Source: Candidatus Delongbacteria bacterium
GTDB taxonomy: Bacteria > JAGOEH01
Direction: 5' to 3'
DNA: 14,791 nt
NCBI GenBank assembly: GCA_017997825.1
Contig: JAGOEH010000075.1
Span: 1 to 14,791, forward strand
The notes under the pieces are model-generated. The model searched no databases. It had not been told where the DNA came from and saw only the letters and a list, made by a program, of their open reading frames with translations. The position numbers were made by a program, and so were the translations under genes. Below are positions 1 to 9,624 of the stretch, piece after piece (position 1 is the first letter of the stretch; each line of letters begins with the position of its first letter).

Positions 1-1
1 G

Positions 2-2235
<2,234 letters not shown>

Positions 2236-2281
2236 ATACCAAACCCGTTTTTTTATATCATCCATCCCTAATGGAGGTGCA

Positions 2282-3451
2282 ATGCGTAATTTGATGCTTC
2301 TGCTCTGTATCCTTTCCGGCCTTCCTCTCTTCCTGTGCAGCAGTGATAAAAACCAAATCCTGGTTGATGGCCAGTTCCCTTCCTTCCTGGGTGAGATGGT
2401 CACCGATACCCTCTATCCCGATTCACTCTATCTCTACCGGGATAAAAATATCACCGAGCTTCTTCCCAAGGTCTATCTGGCTAATAACCAGTATTTTCAA
2501 ACCTACATTCTGCTCCAATTCAATTCCACCTATAAAATCGACAGTGCCGGTATGGAAAATATCCGGGTCAGTTTATATAATCTCTATGAAGAAGATAGTG
2601 TGTTTCGTCCTTTCCAGCTCTCCGTCTACAAAAGCAATCAGTCCTTTGATTTGGCGGATGTCAATGACAGTAATTTCTGGAATTATTTTCCCTCCACCCC
2701 CATTCAGCAGCTTGACCTGACGACCGAAATGCCGGATACCCTCTATTTTTCATCTATTCCTCATGATGACCAGTTCTTGTCGACGATCGGAACCGATACC
2801 TTCCAGTTTTCTCTATTGGTTACAATTAACAGTGAACTGGCGGATCAATCCTATGAATTCGGGGGTACCCTTTACGGAACCTATATGGGAATCAGCTACA
2901 GCTATTATGATCCCCGATTCACCTTTACCCAGACCGGGGACACAACCCAGATCAATAAATACTTCACCGACAGCAAAACCCTGATCCAGTCCAAAAAGAA
3001 GTATGATTTCTATATTCCCTCCGTTATGAACGACCTGATTTATCTGCATTTCGACCTGAGCCGCTACAATCCGCATACCGTTATCCATCGCGCTCAATTG
3101 GTTATGTTCTATGATCCTGCTCAATCCTATCAACCGGGGTTTTCTGTAGGTTTCTACAATATCACCCGGGGGGATTGGCAAACGACGGATACCAGCTATT
3201 ATTCGCTATTGTTCACCAATTCCACCTATGATGATTCTCTGAATCAGCAACTCTCGTTCAAGACCAATGATCTTTCCCAGGCTTGGGTCAGTATCACCGA
3301 CAGTGTGGTGAATTATGGTGCAATGATTCGTTACAGCTCGAATGAGACCCATTTGGGTTTTCTGCCGCTGTTGAACAAGGGGTTGAGTGACAGCTCGTAT
3401 ATGCCCCGCTTGATTGTAACCCGCTCTCTACCCACTGCAGGAGATCAATAA
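2282..3451 (+). CDS. Probable secreted lipoprotein of unknown function, beta-rich
   Basis: I do not recognise a named family. The 389-residue protein starts with a hydrophobic signal segment ending in PLFLC (Cys19) followed by SS. This looks like a lipoprotein signal, although Leu at -1 is a poor fit to the usual lipobox. The rest is rich in Tyr, Ser, Asp, Thr and Phe with alternating hydrophobic residues, typical of extracellular beta sandwiches. Two stretches, around residues 65-115 (ILLQFNSTYKIDSAG..) and 245-285 (IYLHFDLSRYN...), look alike and recall DNRLRE- or DUF4270-type surface proteins. That resemblance is weak. GGAGGT at 2273-2278 supports the ATG at 2282. The stop TAA is directly followed by the ATG of the next gene, an outer-membrane barrel candidate, so the two are probably co-translated and may work together at the outer membrane. 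Confidence 0.78.
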   Translation: MRNLMLLLCILSGLPLFLCSSDKNQILVDGQFPSFLGEMVTDTLYPDSLYLYRDKNITELLPKVYLANNQYFQTYILLQFNSTYKIDSAGMENIRVSLYNLYEEDSVFRPFQLSVYKSNQSFDLADVNDSNFWNYFPSTPIQQLDLTTEMPDTLYFSSIPHDDQFLSTIGTDTFQFSLLVTINSELADQSYEFGGTLYGTYMGISYSYYDPRFTFTQTGDTTQINKYFTDSKTLIQSKKKYDFYIPSVMNDLIYLHFDLSRYNPHTVIHRAQLVMFYDPAQSYQPGFSVGFYNITRGDWQTTDTSYYSLLFTNSTYDDSLNQQLSFKTNDLSQAWVSITDSVVNYGAMIRYSSNETHLGFLPLLNKGLSDSSYMPRLIVTRSLPTAGDQ

Positions 3452-4654
3452 ATGCGGACTCGGTCGATTTTTATCGGTATTGGAATTCTCTTACTGCTGG
3501 CTGTCAACCTTACGGCCAGTTCTTACTTTACCATGAACAGTTTCGGCGATCCGTCCTCCCATACCGGTATCTATGGTATGGGAGCCGGTAATACCGGGCT
3601 GGGCCTGACCGATCCTCATAATACCCATCCCCTCAATTTCTCCCAGGCCGGGATTCTGGAAACAACCCACATCAGCGTCGGGATGACCGGGAATTATCTG
3701 AACATCTCGGACAGTTATTCCTCCGGCTTGCACATCAACTATTTCTTCCCCGATTTCAGGTTCGTGATCCCCCTGAAAAAGTATCTGAAGCTCGGTTTGC
3801 AGTATCAGAATCATTTTCAGAGTCAGTTTTCGACCAAGTTCAAGGATCAGCAGGTACCGGGTGATACCACAACCTACCAGTCTTCCCTGACCAAATCCGG
3901 CGGATTGGAAGGCGGATCGGTCTTTATGGCCTTCAATCTGAAAAACCGGATTATGGTCGGACTCTCAGGGGAATGGTATTTCGGACATAATGAAATCAAT
4001 GTCGACTATGACTATAATAACGGTTATTATACCGATGGATATACCATCTATAATACCACCTATAAAGGGATGTCATGGTCAGTCAGCCAGACCGCTCTGA
4101 TTTCCAAAACGCTCAGTGCCGCATTCTATTTTTCTCCTTCCTTTAAGCTGACGCTGGATAATTCATTGGAAACCACCGTCGATGATCAGTTGGATCCTAC
4201 CAGCATCGATGTGACAATGGGGAATCGATTCGGAGCCGGAGTCTCCTGGATGGCCGCTCCCAGAATCAGATTCAATTTCGATGGCCATTTCCAGGAAAAA
4301 ACCAAAAATTATCCGGGGTTGAAAAGTGAAGACTATTATCTGATCGGAATTGGAGCGGAACGAATGCGAAGCCGCGACTTTCTGGCCGGATTCTGGGAAC
4401 GAACCAGCTTCCGCGCCGGAGTCTTCTACCAGCAGACCGGAATCCGCTATGATGGACGGGAGAGTCTTCACGAATTTTGTATCACCATGGGAAGTACCTT
4501 TCCCATGAAATCGGATAATCATGCCTTATTGGTGGCTCTTCAGATTGGAAAACGGGGAAATAAAGAAAAAATGGATATCAGCGAAACCCTGATCCGGTTT
4601 TCGATCGGTCTGTCCGGGCTTGAAAAATGGGGCACAAGGAGAGGATACTATTAA
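3452..4654 (+). CDS. Probable outer-membrane beta-barrel protein (FadL/PorV-like)
   Basis: The protein has 400 residues. A signal peptide covers about residues 1-23 (hydrophobic core GIGILLLLAV, likely cleavage after LTAS). The mature protein begins with a segment, YGMGAGNTGLGLTDPHNTH, that resembles the plug-side N terminus of FadL/OmpP1- and PorV-like barrels. The rest is many short amphipathic strands rich in Tyr, Phe, Gly and Asn, separated by Asp/Asn/Gly turns, as expected for a barrel. It ends in RRGYY rather than the canonical terminal Phe. AGGAG at 3439-3443 supports the ATG, which follows the upstream stop with no gap. The substrate or partner is unknown. It could be a hydrophobic-compound channel or a secretion-associated barrel; the sequence alone does not decide. 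The 3' end overlaps or touches the ftsB-like gene, depending on where that gene starts. Confidence 0.8.
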   Translation: MRTRSIFIGIGILLLLAVNLTASSYFTMNSFGDPSSHTGIYGMGAGNTGLGLTDPHNTHPLNFSQAGILETTHISVGMTGNYLNISDSYSSGLHINYFFPDFRFVIPLKKYLKLGLQYQNHFQSQFSTKFKDQQVPGDTTTYQSSLTKSGGLEGGSVFMAFNLKNRIMVGLSGEWYFGHNEINVDYDYNNGYYTDGYTIYNTTYKGMSWSVSQTALISKTLSAAFYFSPSFKLTLDNSLETTVDDQLDPTSIDVTMGNRFGAGVSWMAAPRIRFNFDGHFQEKTKNYPGLKSEDYYLIGIGAERMRSRDFLAGFWERTSFRAGVFYQQTGIRYDGRESLHEFCITMGSTFPMKSDNHALLVALQIGKRGNKEKMDISETLIRFSIGLSGLEKWGTRRGYY

Positions 4655-4982
4655 AGCATCTCAACGATATCCAAGCTTCAAATGGATTAATTTGGTGTTT
4701 TGGACCCTTTTTTTGATTATCCTGTATAACCTGATTTTTGGAAATAGCAGTTGTTTCAAACGGCGCAGCCTGCAAAAACAGATCGCCGCCATCGAGGACA
4801 GCATCAGCCGTCTTAAACAAGTCAATGACAGCCTGTCATTGGAAGAAAAGAAATTGCTCTATGATTATAATTATCTGGAAAAAATAGCCCGCGAACGTCT
4901 CGGAATGGCTAAACCGGGCGAGAAAATTTACCGATATTACCATAAGGATTCGTCACAACAGGATACTAATAAACTAAAATAA
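4620..4982 (+). CDS. ftsB: FtsB/DivIC-type septum formation initiator
   Basis: This is a small bitopic divisome protein. Numbered from TTG 4620, it has a short N terminus, one membrane helix at about 23-40, a coiled coil at about 48-80, and the family signature YLEKIARERLGMAKPGE at 85-101 followed by KIYRY. FtsB/DivIC proteins pair with FtsL and FtsQ/DivIB and activate septal peptidoglycan synthesis. Length (about 110-120 residues) is normal. The start is uncertain. TTG at 4620 is the only canonical start before the membrane helix, but it has no visible ribosome binding site. A strong AAGGAGAGG at 4636-4644 sits 5 bases before ATT at 4650, which is in frame and shares one base with the upstream stop. 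TTG 4692 or GTG 4695 would also leave most of the helix. An M23 hydrolase follows 18 bases downstream. Confidence 0.86.
   Translation: MKNGAQGEDTIKASQRYPSFKWINLVFWTLFLIILYNLIFGNSSCFKRRSLQKQIAAIEDSISRLKQVNDSLSLEEKKLLYDYNYLEKIARERLGMAKPGEKIYRYYHKDSSQQDTNKLK
4636..4644 (+). promoter_or_regulatory. Strong Shine-Dalgarno site pointing to an ATT start for the ftsB-like gene
   Basis: AAGGAGAGG is a near-ideal anti-16S match inside the last codons of the barrel gene. The only in-frame codon at proper spacing is ATT at 4650-4652. The canonical TTG at 4620 lies upstream of this site, so the site cannot serve it. Confidence 0.6.
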
Positions 4983-5000
4983 CATCGGGAGGAGGCCCTA

Positions 5001-6281
5001 TTGAAAAAAAAGACCAAACACCTGATTGTGTTGGGAATACTGTTTGTCACCATCTTGGGTGGGTTTTATTATAAGGTTCAGATCAACATGCGGAATAATC
5101 ATCAGTTGCCGGATATCCGATGTACGGAACAATGCGTCGGTCCTCAAGCTTATTCTGAGATTATCCGTTATGAAGTCAAAAAGAACGATTTTATTCTAAA
5201 TGTATTGCTGCGCTGGGGATTCGCTAAAGAAGAGATCTTTTCGTTTGTTGGGGTTTCCACCCAGAATTTTAGTTTTAATAAAATGAAACCCGGTGACTCC
5301 CTGTTTGTTTTTACCAACTGGCGAGATCGGCTCAGCAAAATTATTTTGAAAAGCAACCAGTATACCGGGGCAATTTTTGAGAAGACCACCGAGGATGAAG
5401 TCAAGGCGTGGGAATGGACCCAGAGCCTGACGTGCCGAGACGAGATGGTCCGCGGTCGGATTGAATCATCGCTTTATGAAACCATTCTGGACAGCGGCGA
5501 AACAGCTGAATTGGTCTGCTTATTCGCGGATATCTTTGCCTGGCAAATCGATTTTTTGACCGATGTGAAGCAGGGGGATACCTATTATTGCCTGGTCGAA
5601 AAATACTACTCCGGAAAGGAATTTGCTAAATACGGACGGATCCTGTATGCCGGCTATACCAATAACGGCAAGGATTTTACCGCTGCCGGCTTTCAGCTTC
5701 CCGGTGAAAAATCGCTCTCCTATTACGATACCGAGGGACGCTCGCTTCAGCGTTCATTTCTTAAAAGCCCCCTCAAATTCAAACGGATCAGTTCCGGCTT
5801 TACTCATAGCCGATATCATCCGGTACTTAAAATCTACCGCCCTCATCTGGGGGTGGATTATGCCGCTCCAACCGGGACTCCGGTCTGGTCAACAGCTACC
5901 GGCAGGGTCACCTTTGCCGGATATCGCGGCCAGATCGGAAAAGCCGTCATCATTCGCCATGCCGGCGGATATGAAACCATTTATGGTCATCTTTCCAGTA
6001 TCGCCAACGGGATTGTGCCCGGAGCATCGGTCGCCCAAGGCCAGTTTATCGGCCGGGTCGGTTCTACCGGACTGTCGACCGGCCCCCACCTGGATTATCG
6101 GGTCAAACGAAATAATGTCTTTATCAATCCGTTGACCATCAATCCCTCCTCAATGGTTAAATTGCCCGACAGTCTGATGGATAACTTTAAAGTGACCTGT
6201 CAATTCTATCTGAAACGCATCAATCAAACCCCGAACGGTTCGGCGGCTTACGCCCAAATCGGCCGTGATCCCTCGTTGTGA
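5001..6281 (+). CDS. M23 (LytM-domain) murein endopeptidase, membrane-anchored
   Basis: This is a peptidoglycan hydrolase of the MepM-like M23 family, 426 residues. A signal anchor lies at about 6-25. A MepM/OapA-type LysM-like domain at about 54-104 (IIRYEVKKNDFILNVLL...MKPGDSLFVF) probably binds the wall, and the LytM catalytic domain spans about 265-385. Zinc-site residues visible are H282 and D286 (HLGVDYAAPTGTPV) and H330 (GHLSSI). The final HxH motif reads H363-L-D365 (GPHLDYRV), so the usual second His, a zinc ligand, is Asp. As far as I recall, similar HLD variants occur in M23 proteins of Bacteroidota-related bacteria, and Asp can bind zinc, so the enzyme may still be active. The start is TTG at 5001 after GGGAGGAGG (4987-4995). 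It lies just after the FtsB-like gene, which suggests a role in septal wall splitting. It overlaps a possible GTG of the next frame. Confidence 0.93.
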   Translation: MKKKTKHLIVLGILFVTILGGFYYKVQINMRNNHQLPDIRCTEQCVGPQAYSEIIRYEVKKNDFILNVLLRWGFAKEEIFSFVGVSTQNFSFNKMKPGDSLFVFTNWRDRLSKIILKSNQYTGAIFEKTTEDEVKAWEWTQSLTCRDEMVRGRIESSLYETILDSGETAELVCLFADIFAWQIDFLTDVKQGDTYYCLVEKYYSGKEFAKYGRILYAGYTNNGKDFTAAGFQLPGEKSLSYYDTEGRSLQRSFLKSPLKFKRISSGFTHSRYHPVLKIYRPHLGVDYAAPTGTPVWSTATGRVTFAGYRGQIGKAVIIRHAGGYETIYGHLSSIANGIVPGASVAQGQFIGRVGSTGLSTGPHLDYRVKRNNVFINPLTINPSSMVKLPDSLMDNFKVTCQFYLKRINQTPNGSAAYAQIGRDPSL

Positions 6282-6298
6282 TTCGAATGGAGTTATCG

Positions 6299-8386
6299 AT
6301 GAAAGCTATTCTATTCATAATGCTAATCCTGCTGATCGGATCGGGTTGGCCGAATCTGAATGCCGATCCCAAACCGATTACTGTCGAGGAACTCTGGCAA
6401 ATGAACCGGCTGGGAGAGGCTTTACTCTCCCCCGACGGACAATGGCTGGTCTATGAGCTCACCGTCTATCGGATGGCTGAAAACCGAAGTCGTAAAACAC
6501 TTCATCTGCTCAATCTGAAAACCCTTCAATCGACCTTGATTGGGGATACCCTTTCCAACCGCAGTCTGCCGGTCTGGTCTCCGGATTCCCGTGAGGTGGT
6601 TTATACCGGTAATCAGGCCGAACCGGGTCAACTCTTTGCCTGGAATATAGCGACAGCCAAGGAGCGTTTCTTTATCAAACTCCCGGTCGACCCGGAACAG
6701 TTATGCTGGTCAGGCGATGGACAATGGCTGGCCTTCTCCGCCCCTCTCTTCCATGGGGCCCATACGCTTTATGCCGGCCGCGAACGGGAAAAACAGATCG
6801 AAGCGGATCCGGTCAAGGCCCGGATTGTCGACCGCCTGCCGTATCGCCTCTGGAACCAATGGAAAAATGATTATTATACCCATGTATTTATAACCTCGGT
6901 GGCGGAAACAAGAACGGATAAACCGTCTGATGAGCCGACTATTGTGGATATGACCCCCGGGGATTACCATTCACCCCCTCTTGATCTGGGCGGTGACCGG
7001 GATTTCTGCTTTTCTCACGACAGCCGACGCTTGGTCTTTGTCCGCAATACCGACCGCCTGCCGGCCGTTTCCACCAACAATGATATTTTTATGGTCGAGA
7101 TACCTCAGATCGGTCGGTCTGCGGCGGAAGCCGAGCGATTGACGGTCAATCCGGCAGTGGATAATCAACCGGTATTTGCCCCCCATCGCCGGCTTATGGC
7201 CTACCGGGCCATGTCCCGGCCGGGTTTCGAAGCCGATCAGTACGATCTGTGCCTGCTCGATCCCGATTCCCGTCACATCGTCAATCTGACCCCGGAATTC
7301 GATCAGGATGTGGACCAGATTGTCTGGCACCCTTCCGGCCACAGCCTGTTTTTTTCATCGCTGCGTGAAGGTCGGACCGGAATCTATCAAATCCCTCTCA
7401 AAGGGGGAAACCCCAAATGCCTGGTCGATTCTCATACCAACCAACTGATCGGCATCTCACCCGACGGAAAAAAACTCTATTATAAAAAGCATTCATCGAC
7501 CTGTCCCAAAGATCTATACACGTATGATATTACTGCCCGCCGGGAAATCCGTCTGACTCGCTTGAACGATTCGCTGATGAAGGAACTGGTTCTTAACCCG
7601 GTCGAGGACTTTTATTTTACCGGTGATGACGGCCGAACCATCCATGGTCTGGTTGTTAAACCTCCATTTTTTGATCCCAATCGGCATTATCCGGTGGTCT
7701 GTCTTATTCATGGAGGACCCCAGGGGGCGTGGAGCGATGAGTTTCACTATCGATGGAACCCCCAGCTCTTCTCTGCCCGGGGATATGGAACGGTTATGAT
7801 CAATATCCGGGGCTCCAAGGGCTATGGACAGGACTTCTGCGATCAGGTCAGCCGGAATTGGGGTGGGACTCCATTTCGAGACCTGATGATCGGACTCGAT
7901 TCGGTTCTGGCTCAATTCCCCTGGCTCGATTCCAGCCGGATGGCGGCCGCCGGGGCATCCTACGGCGGTTATATGGTCAATTGGATCGCTGTACACCCTG
8001 AGTCCCGACGGTTTGATGCTCTGATCACTCACGCCGGGGTTTACAATATCCTGTCCGAATATGGGGCTACCGAAGAATTGTGGTTCCCGGAATGGGAGTT
8101 CGGTGGAACCCCCTATGCCAAACCCGATGAGTATTTGAAATGGTCTCCTTCCACTCTGGCCCATCAATTGGCTGTCTATAAAACACCAACCCTGGTCATT
8201 CACGGGGAATTGGATTACAGGGTTCCTATCAACCAGGGACTGGAAATGTTTACCGCTCTCCAACGCCACGAAGTGCCCTCCCGTCTGCTCTATTTTCCCG
8301 ATGAGTGCCACTTTGTTCAAAAACCCCAAAATGCACGCCTGTGGTGGAATACCATGCTGAATTGGATCGACCATTGGTGCCGATAG
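6299..8386 (+). CDS. S9 family dipeptidyl peptidase, DPP5-like
   Basis: This is a secreted serine peptidase of the prolyl oligopeptidase family, closest in motifs to DPP5 (dipeptidyl peptidase V), which removes N-terminal dipeptides. From ATG 6299 it has 695 residues: a signal peptide (about 1-24), a beta-propeller domain with repeated SPDG/SxDSR blades (about 30-400), and a C-terminal alpha/beta hydrolase. The catalytic triad can be read as S554 (GASYGGY), D639 (HGELDYRVP) and H671 (PDECHFVQKP). The segment TEELWFPEWEFGG is typical of DPP5. I chose ATG 6299 because GGAG at 6289-6292 is well spaced and the protein then opens with a classical signal peptide. GTG 6278, overlapping the M23 stop, and ATG 6287 are alternatives. 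Probable role: periplasmic peptide degradation for nutrition or wall-peptide turnover. Confidence 0.93.
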   Translation: MKAILFIMLILLIGSGWPNLNADPKPITVEELWQMNRLGEALLSPDGQWLVYELTVYRMAENRSRKTLHLLNLKTLQSTLIGDTLSNRSLPVWSPDSREVVYTGNQAEPGQLFAWNIATAKERFFIKLPVDPEQLCWSGDGQWLAFSAPLFHGAHTLYAGREREKQIEADPVKARIVDRLPYRLWNQWKNDYYTHVFITSVAETRTDKPSDEPTIVDMTPGDYHSPPLDLGGDRDFCFSHDSRRLVFVRNTDRLPAVSTNNDIFMVEIPQIGRSAAEAERLTVNPAVDNQPVFAPHRRLMAYRAMSRPGFEADQYDLCLLDPDSRHIVNLTPEFDQDVDQIVWHPSGHSLFFSSLREGRTGIYQIPLKGGNPKCLVDSHTNQLIGISPDGKKLYYKKHSSTCPKDLYTYDITARREIRLTRLNDSLMKELVLNPVEDFYFTGDDGRTIHGLVVKPPFFDPNRHYPVVCLIHGGPQGAWSDEFHYRWNPQLFSARGYGTVMINIRGSKGYGQDFCDQVSRNWGGTPFRDLMIGLDSVLAQFPWLDSSRMAAAGASYGGYMVNWIAVHPESRRFDALITHAGVYNILSEYGATEELWFPEWEFGGTPYAKPDEYLKWSPSTLAHQLAVYKTPTLVIHGELDYRVPINQGLEMFTALQRHEVPSRLLYFPDECHFVQKPQNARLWWNTMLNWIDHWCR

Positions 8387-8400
8387 ATAGTGGATCAGCT

Positions 8401-9567
8401 ATGAGTGGAGCTTTAGAATTAAAACAGGTCCGATTGTATACAAATCCTGACCGGCCGGTGACACTGGCGCTCAACGATGGGAAAATCGAACGGATTACCA
8501 CCGCCGAAAGCCATCAGCCGGAATCCCCCGGCGGTTTATCACTGGATATGCAGGGGAGATTGGCGGTCCCGGGGATGATCGATCTCCATATTCATGGAGC
8601 CGGCGGGGCCGATGTTTTCGATGGTACTCCGGAATCTCTTCGGACCATGTCGACAACCTTGGGACGGTTGGGAACTACGGCTTTTTTAGCCACCACTATG
8701 ATCAATCAGGCCCGCAACAATCAGCACTTGGCTAAAACCGCCCGGATGTGCGGGAACTCTTTGGGGGGAGCCCACCTGCTGGGAATCCATCTGGAGGGCC
8801 CCTTCATCAATCCGATACGGCGGGGGGGAATCCAGTTGAGTCAGATCCTGGCACCGGCCGTAAAAATTGCCCGAGAGATTATCGCCATGACGGGCGGATC
8901 ACTTCGGATGATGACACTGGCTCCTGAACTATCCGGGATGGAATCGGTCATTGATTATTTGCACACCCAGCCCGGACTGGTTTTGGCGCTGGGTCACTCC
9001 AATGCCGGTTATGAAGAAGCCCAAGCCGCTTTCCAAAACGGGATTCACCATGTGACCCACATCTTCAATGCCTTGCCGCCGCTCAATCATCGCAATCCCG
9101 GAGCCATTGCCGCCGCCCTGGAGAATCCGCAAGTCAGCCTGCAAGCCATCAGTGACGGCGTCCATCTCCATCCTGCTATGCTCCGCTTCCTTTATCGGCA
9201 TGTCGGATCGGATCGGATCGCTTGTATCACCGATGGAATGCAAGGGATTGGCCTGCCTGACGGACGCTACTTCTATGGCGAACTGGAATATGAATCCCTG
9301 AACGGGACGGCCCGCTTTCCGGATGGTACCCTGATCGGCTCGACCCTGAGTCTCTGGGATGTCGTTCGGCGTTATCATCAGTTCACCGGCTGCAGTCTGG
9401 CCGAAGCCGTGACGTCCGGTTCCGAAATCCCGGCCCGGATCTTAGGATTGGAGTCCAGCAAAGGCCGCCTTCTGCCCGGATATGACGCCGATCTATTGAT
9501 ACTAGAGCCTGACCTGAGTCTGTATATGGTGGTGATCAGCGGCCAGATCGTTTATCGGAAAACCTGA
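8401..9567 (+). CDS. nagA: N-acetylglucosamine-6-phosphate deacetylase
   Basis: NagA hydrolyses GlcNAc-6-phosphate to glucosamine-6-phosphate and acetate in the cytoplasm, in amino-sugar use and murein recycling. The protein has 388 residues, a normal family length, in the amidohydrolase fold. Motifs: H63-I-H65 (GMIDLHIHGAGG), E132 in HLEGPFI, H199 in ALGHSNA, H220 in VTHIFNALPPLNHR, and the catalytic D278 in ITDGMQG. The HxH pair matches the Bacillus/Thermotoga type with two metals, rather than the E. coli type, which lacks it. The start ATG 8401 gives the expected N terminus. The frame stays open upstream to ATG 8305, but that would overlap the peptidase gene by 82 bases. The ribosome binding site is weak. 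The gene follows the DPP5 stop by 14 bases, so it is probably in the same transcript. No nagB is visible. Confidence 0.95.
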   Translation: MSGALELKQVRLYTNPDRPVTLALNDGKIERITTAESHQPESPGGLSLDMQGRLAVPGMIDLHIHGAGGADVFDGTPESLRTMSTTLGRLGTTAFLATTMINQARNNQHLAKTARMCGNSLGGAHLLGIHLEGPFINPIRRGGIQLSQILAPAVKIAREIIAMTGGSLRMMTLAPELSGMESVIDYLHTQPGLVLALGHSNAGYEEAQAAFQNGIHHVTHIFNALPPLNHRNPGAIAAALENPQVSLQAISDGVHLHPAMLRFLYRHVGSDRIACITDGMQGIGLPDGRYFYGELEYESLNGTARFPDGTLIGSTLSLWDVVRRYHQFTGCSLAEAVTSGSEIPARILGLESSKGRLLPGYDADLLILEPDLSLYMVVISGQIVYRKT

Positions 9568-9576
9568 CGATGCGTT

Positions 9577-9604
9577 TTGATTATCTTTGATTTGAACGTA
9601 AAAT
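9577..9604 (+). promoter_or_regulatory. Candidate promoter before the carbamoyltransferase gene
   Basis: In the 57-base gap before the carbamoyltransferase, TTGATT (9577-9582) and TAAAAT (9599-9604) are separated by 16 bases. This is a fair sigma-70-like pair, with a start expected about 14 bases before the ATG. The same stretch holds TATCTTTG (9582-9589), an exact match to the Bacteroidota -7 consensus TAnnTTTG, but no -33 TTG is seen at the right distance. Either reading could be chance in an AT-rich gap. It is the best promoter candidate on the + strand and would mark the start of a separate operon. Confidence 0.35.
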
Positions 9605-9624
9605 CCAGATGAAACAGAGGAATT

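Noticed and set aside
2236-2281. T-run and TATAT in the 46-base gap before the lipoprotein gene as a terminator or promoter
   Set aside because: No stem precedes the seven Ts, and no -35-like element lies at a suitable distance from TATATC; only the ribosome binding site is convincing.
7514-8374. Long open frame (286 codons) on the - strand opposite the DPP5-like gene
   Set aside because: It lies wholly antisense to a catalytic domain with all its motifs intact. Its translation shows no recognisable domain, and it is an expected shadow of the codon bias.
8305-8400. Upstream extension of nagA to ATG 8305
   Set aside because: It would overlap the peptidase gene by 82 bases and add residues not found in NagA; ATG 8401 gives the normal family length.
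9203-9220. Tandem 5-base repeat (TCGGA units) inside nagA
   Set aside because: It is only about three and a half units, lies in frame inside conserved coding sequence, and reflects common codons rather than a repeat element.
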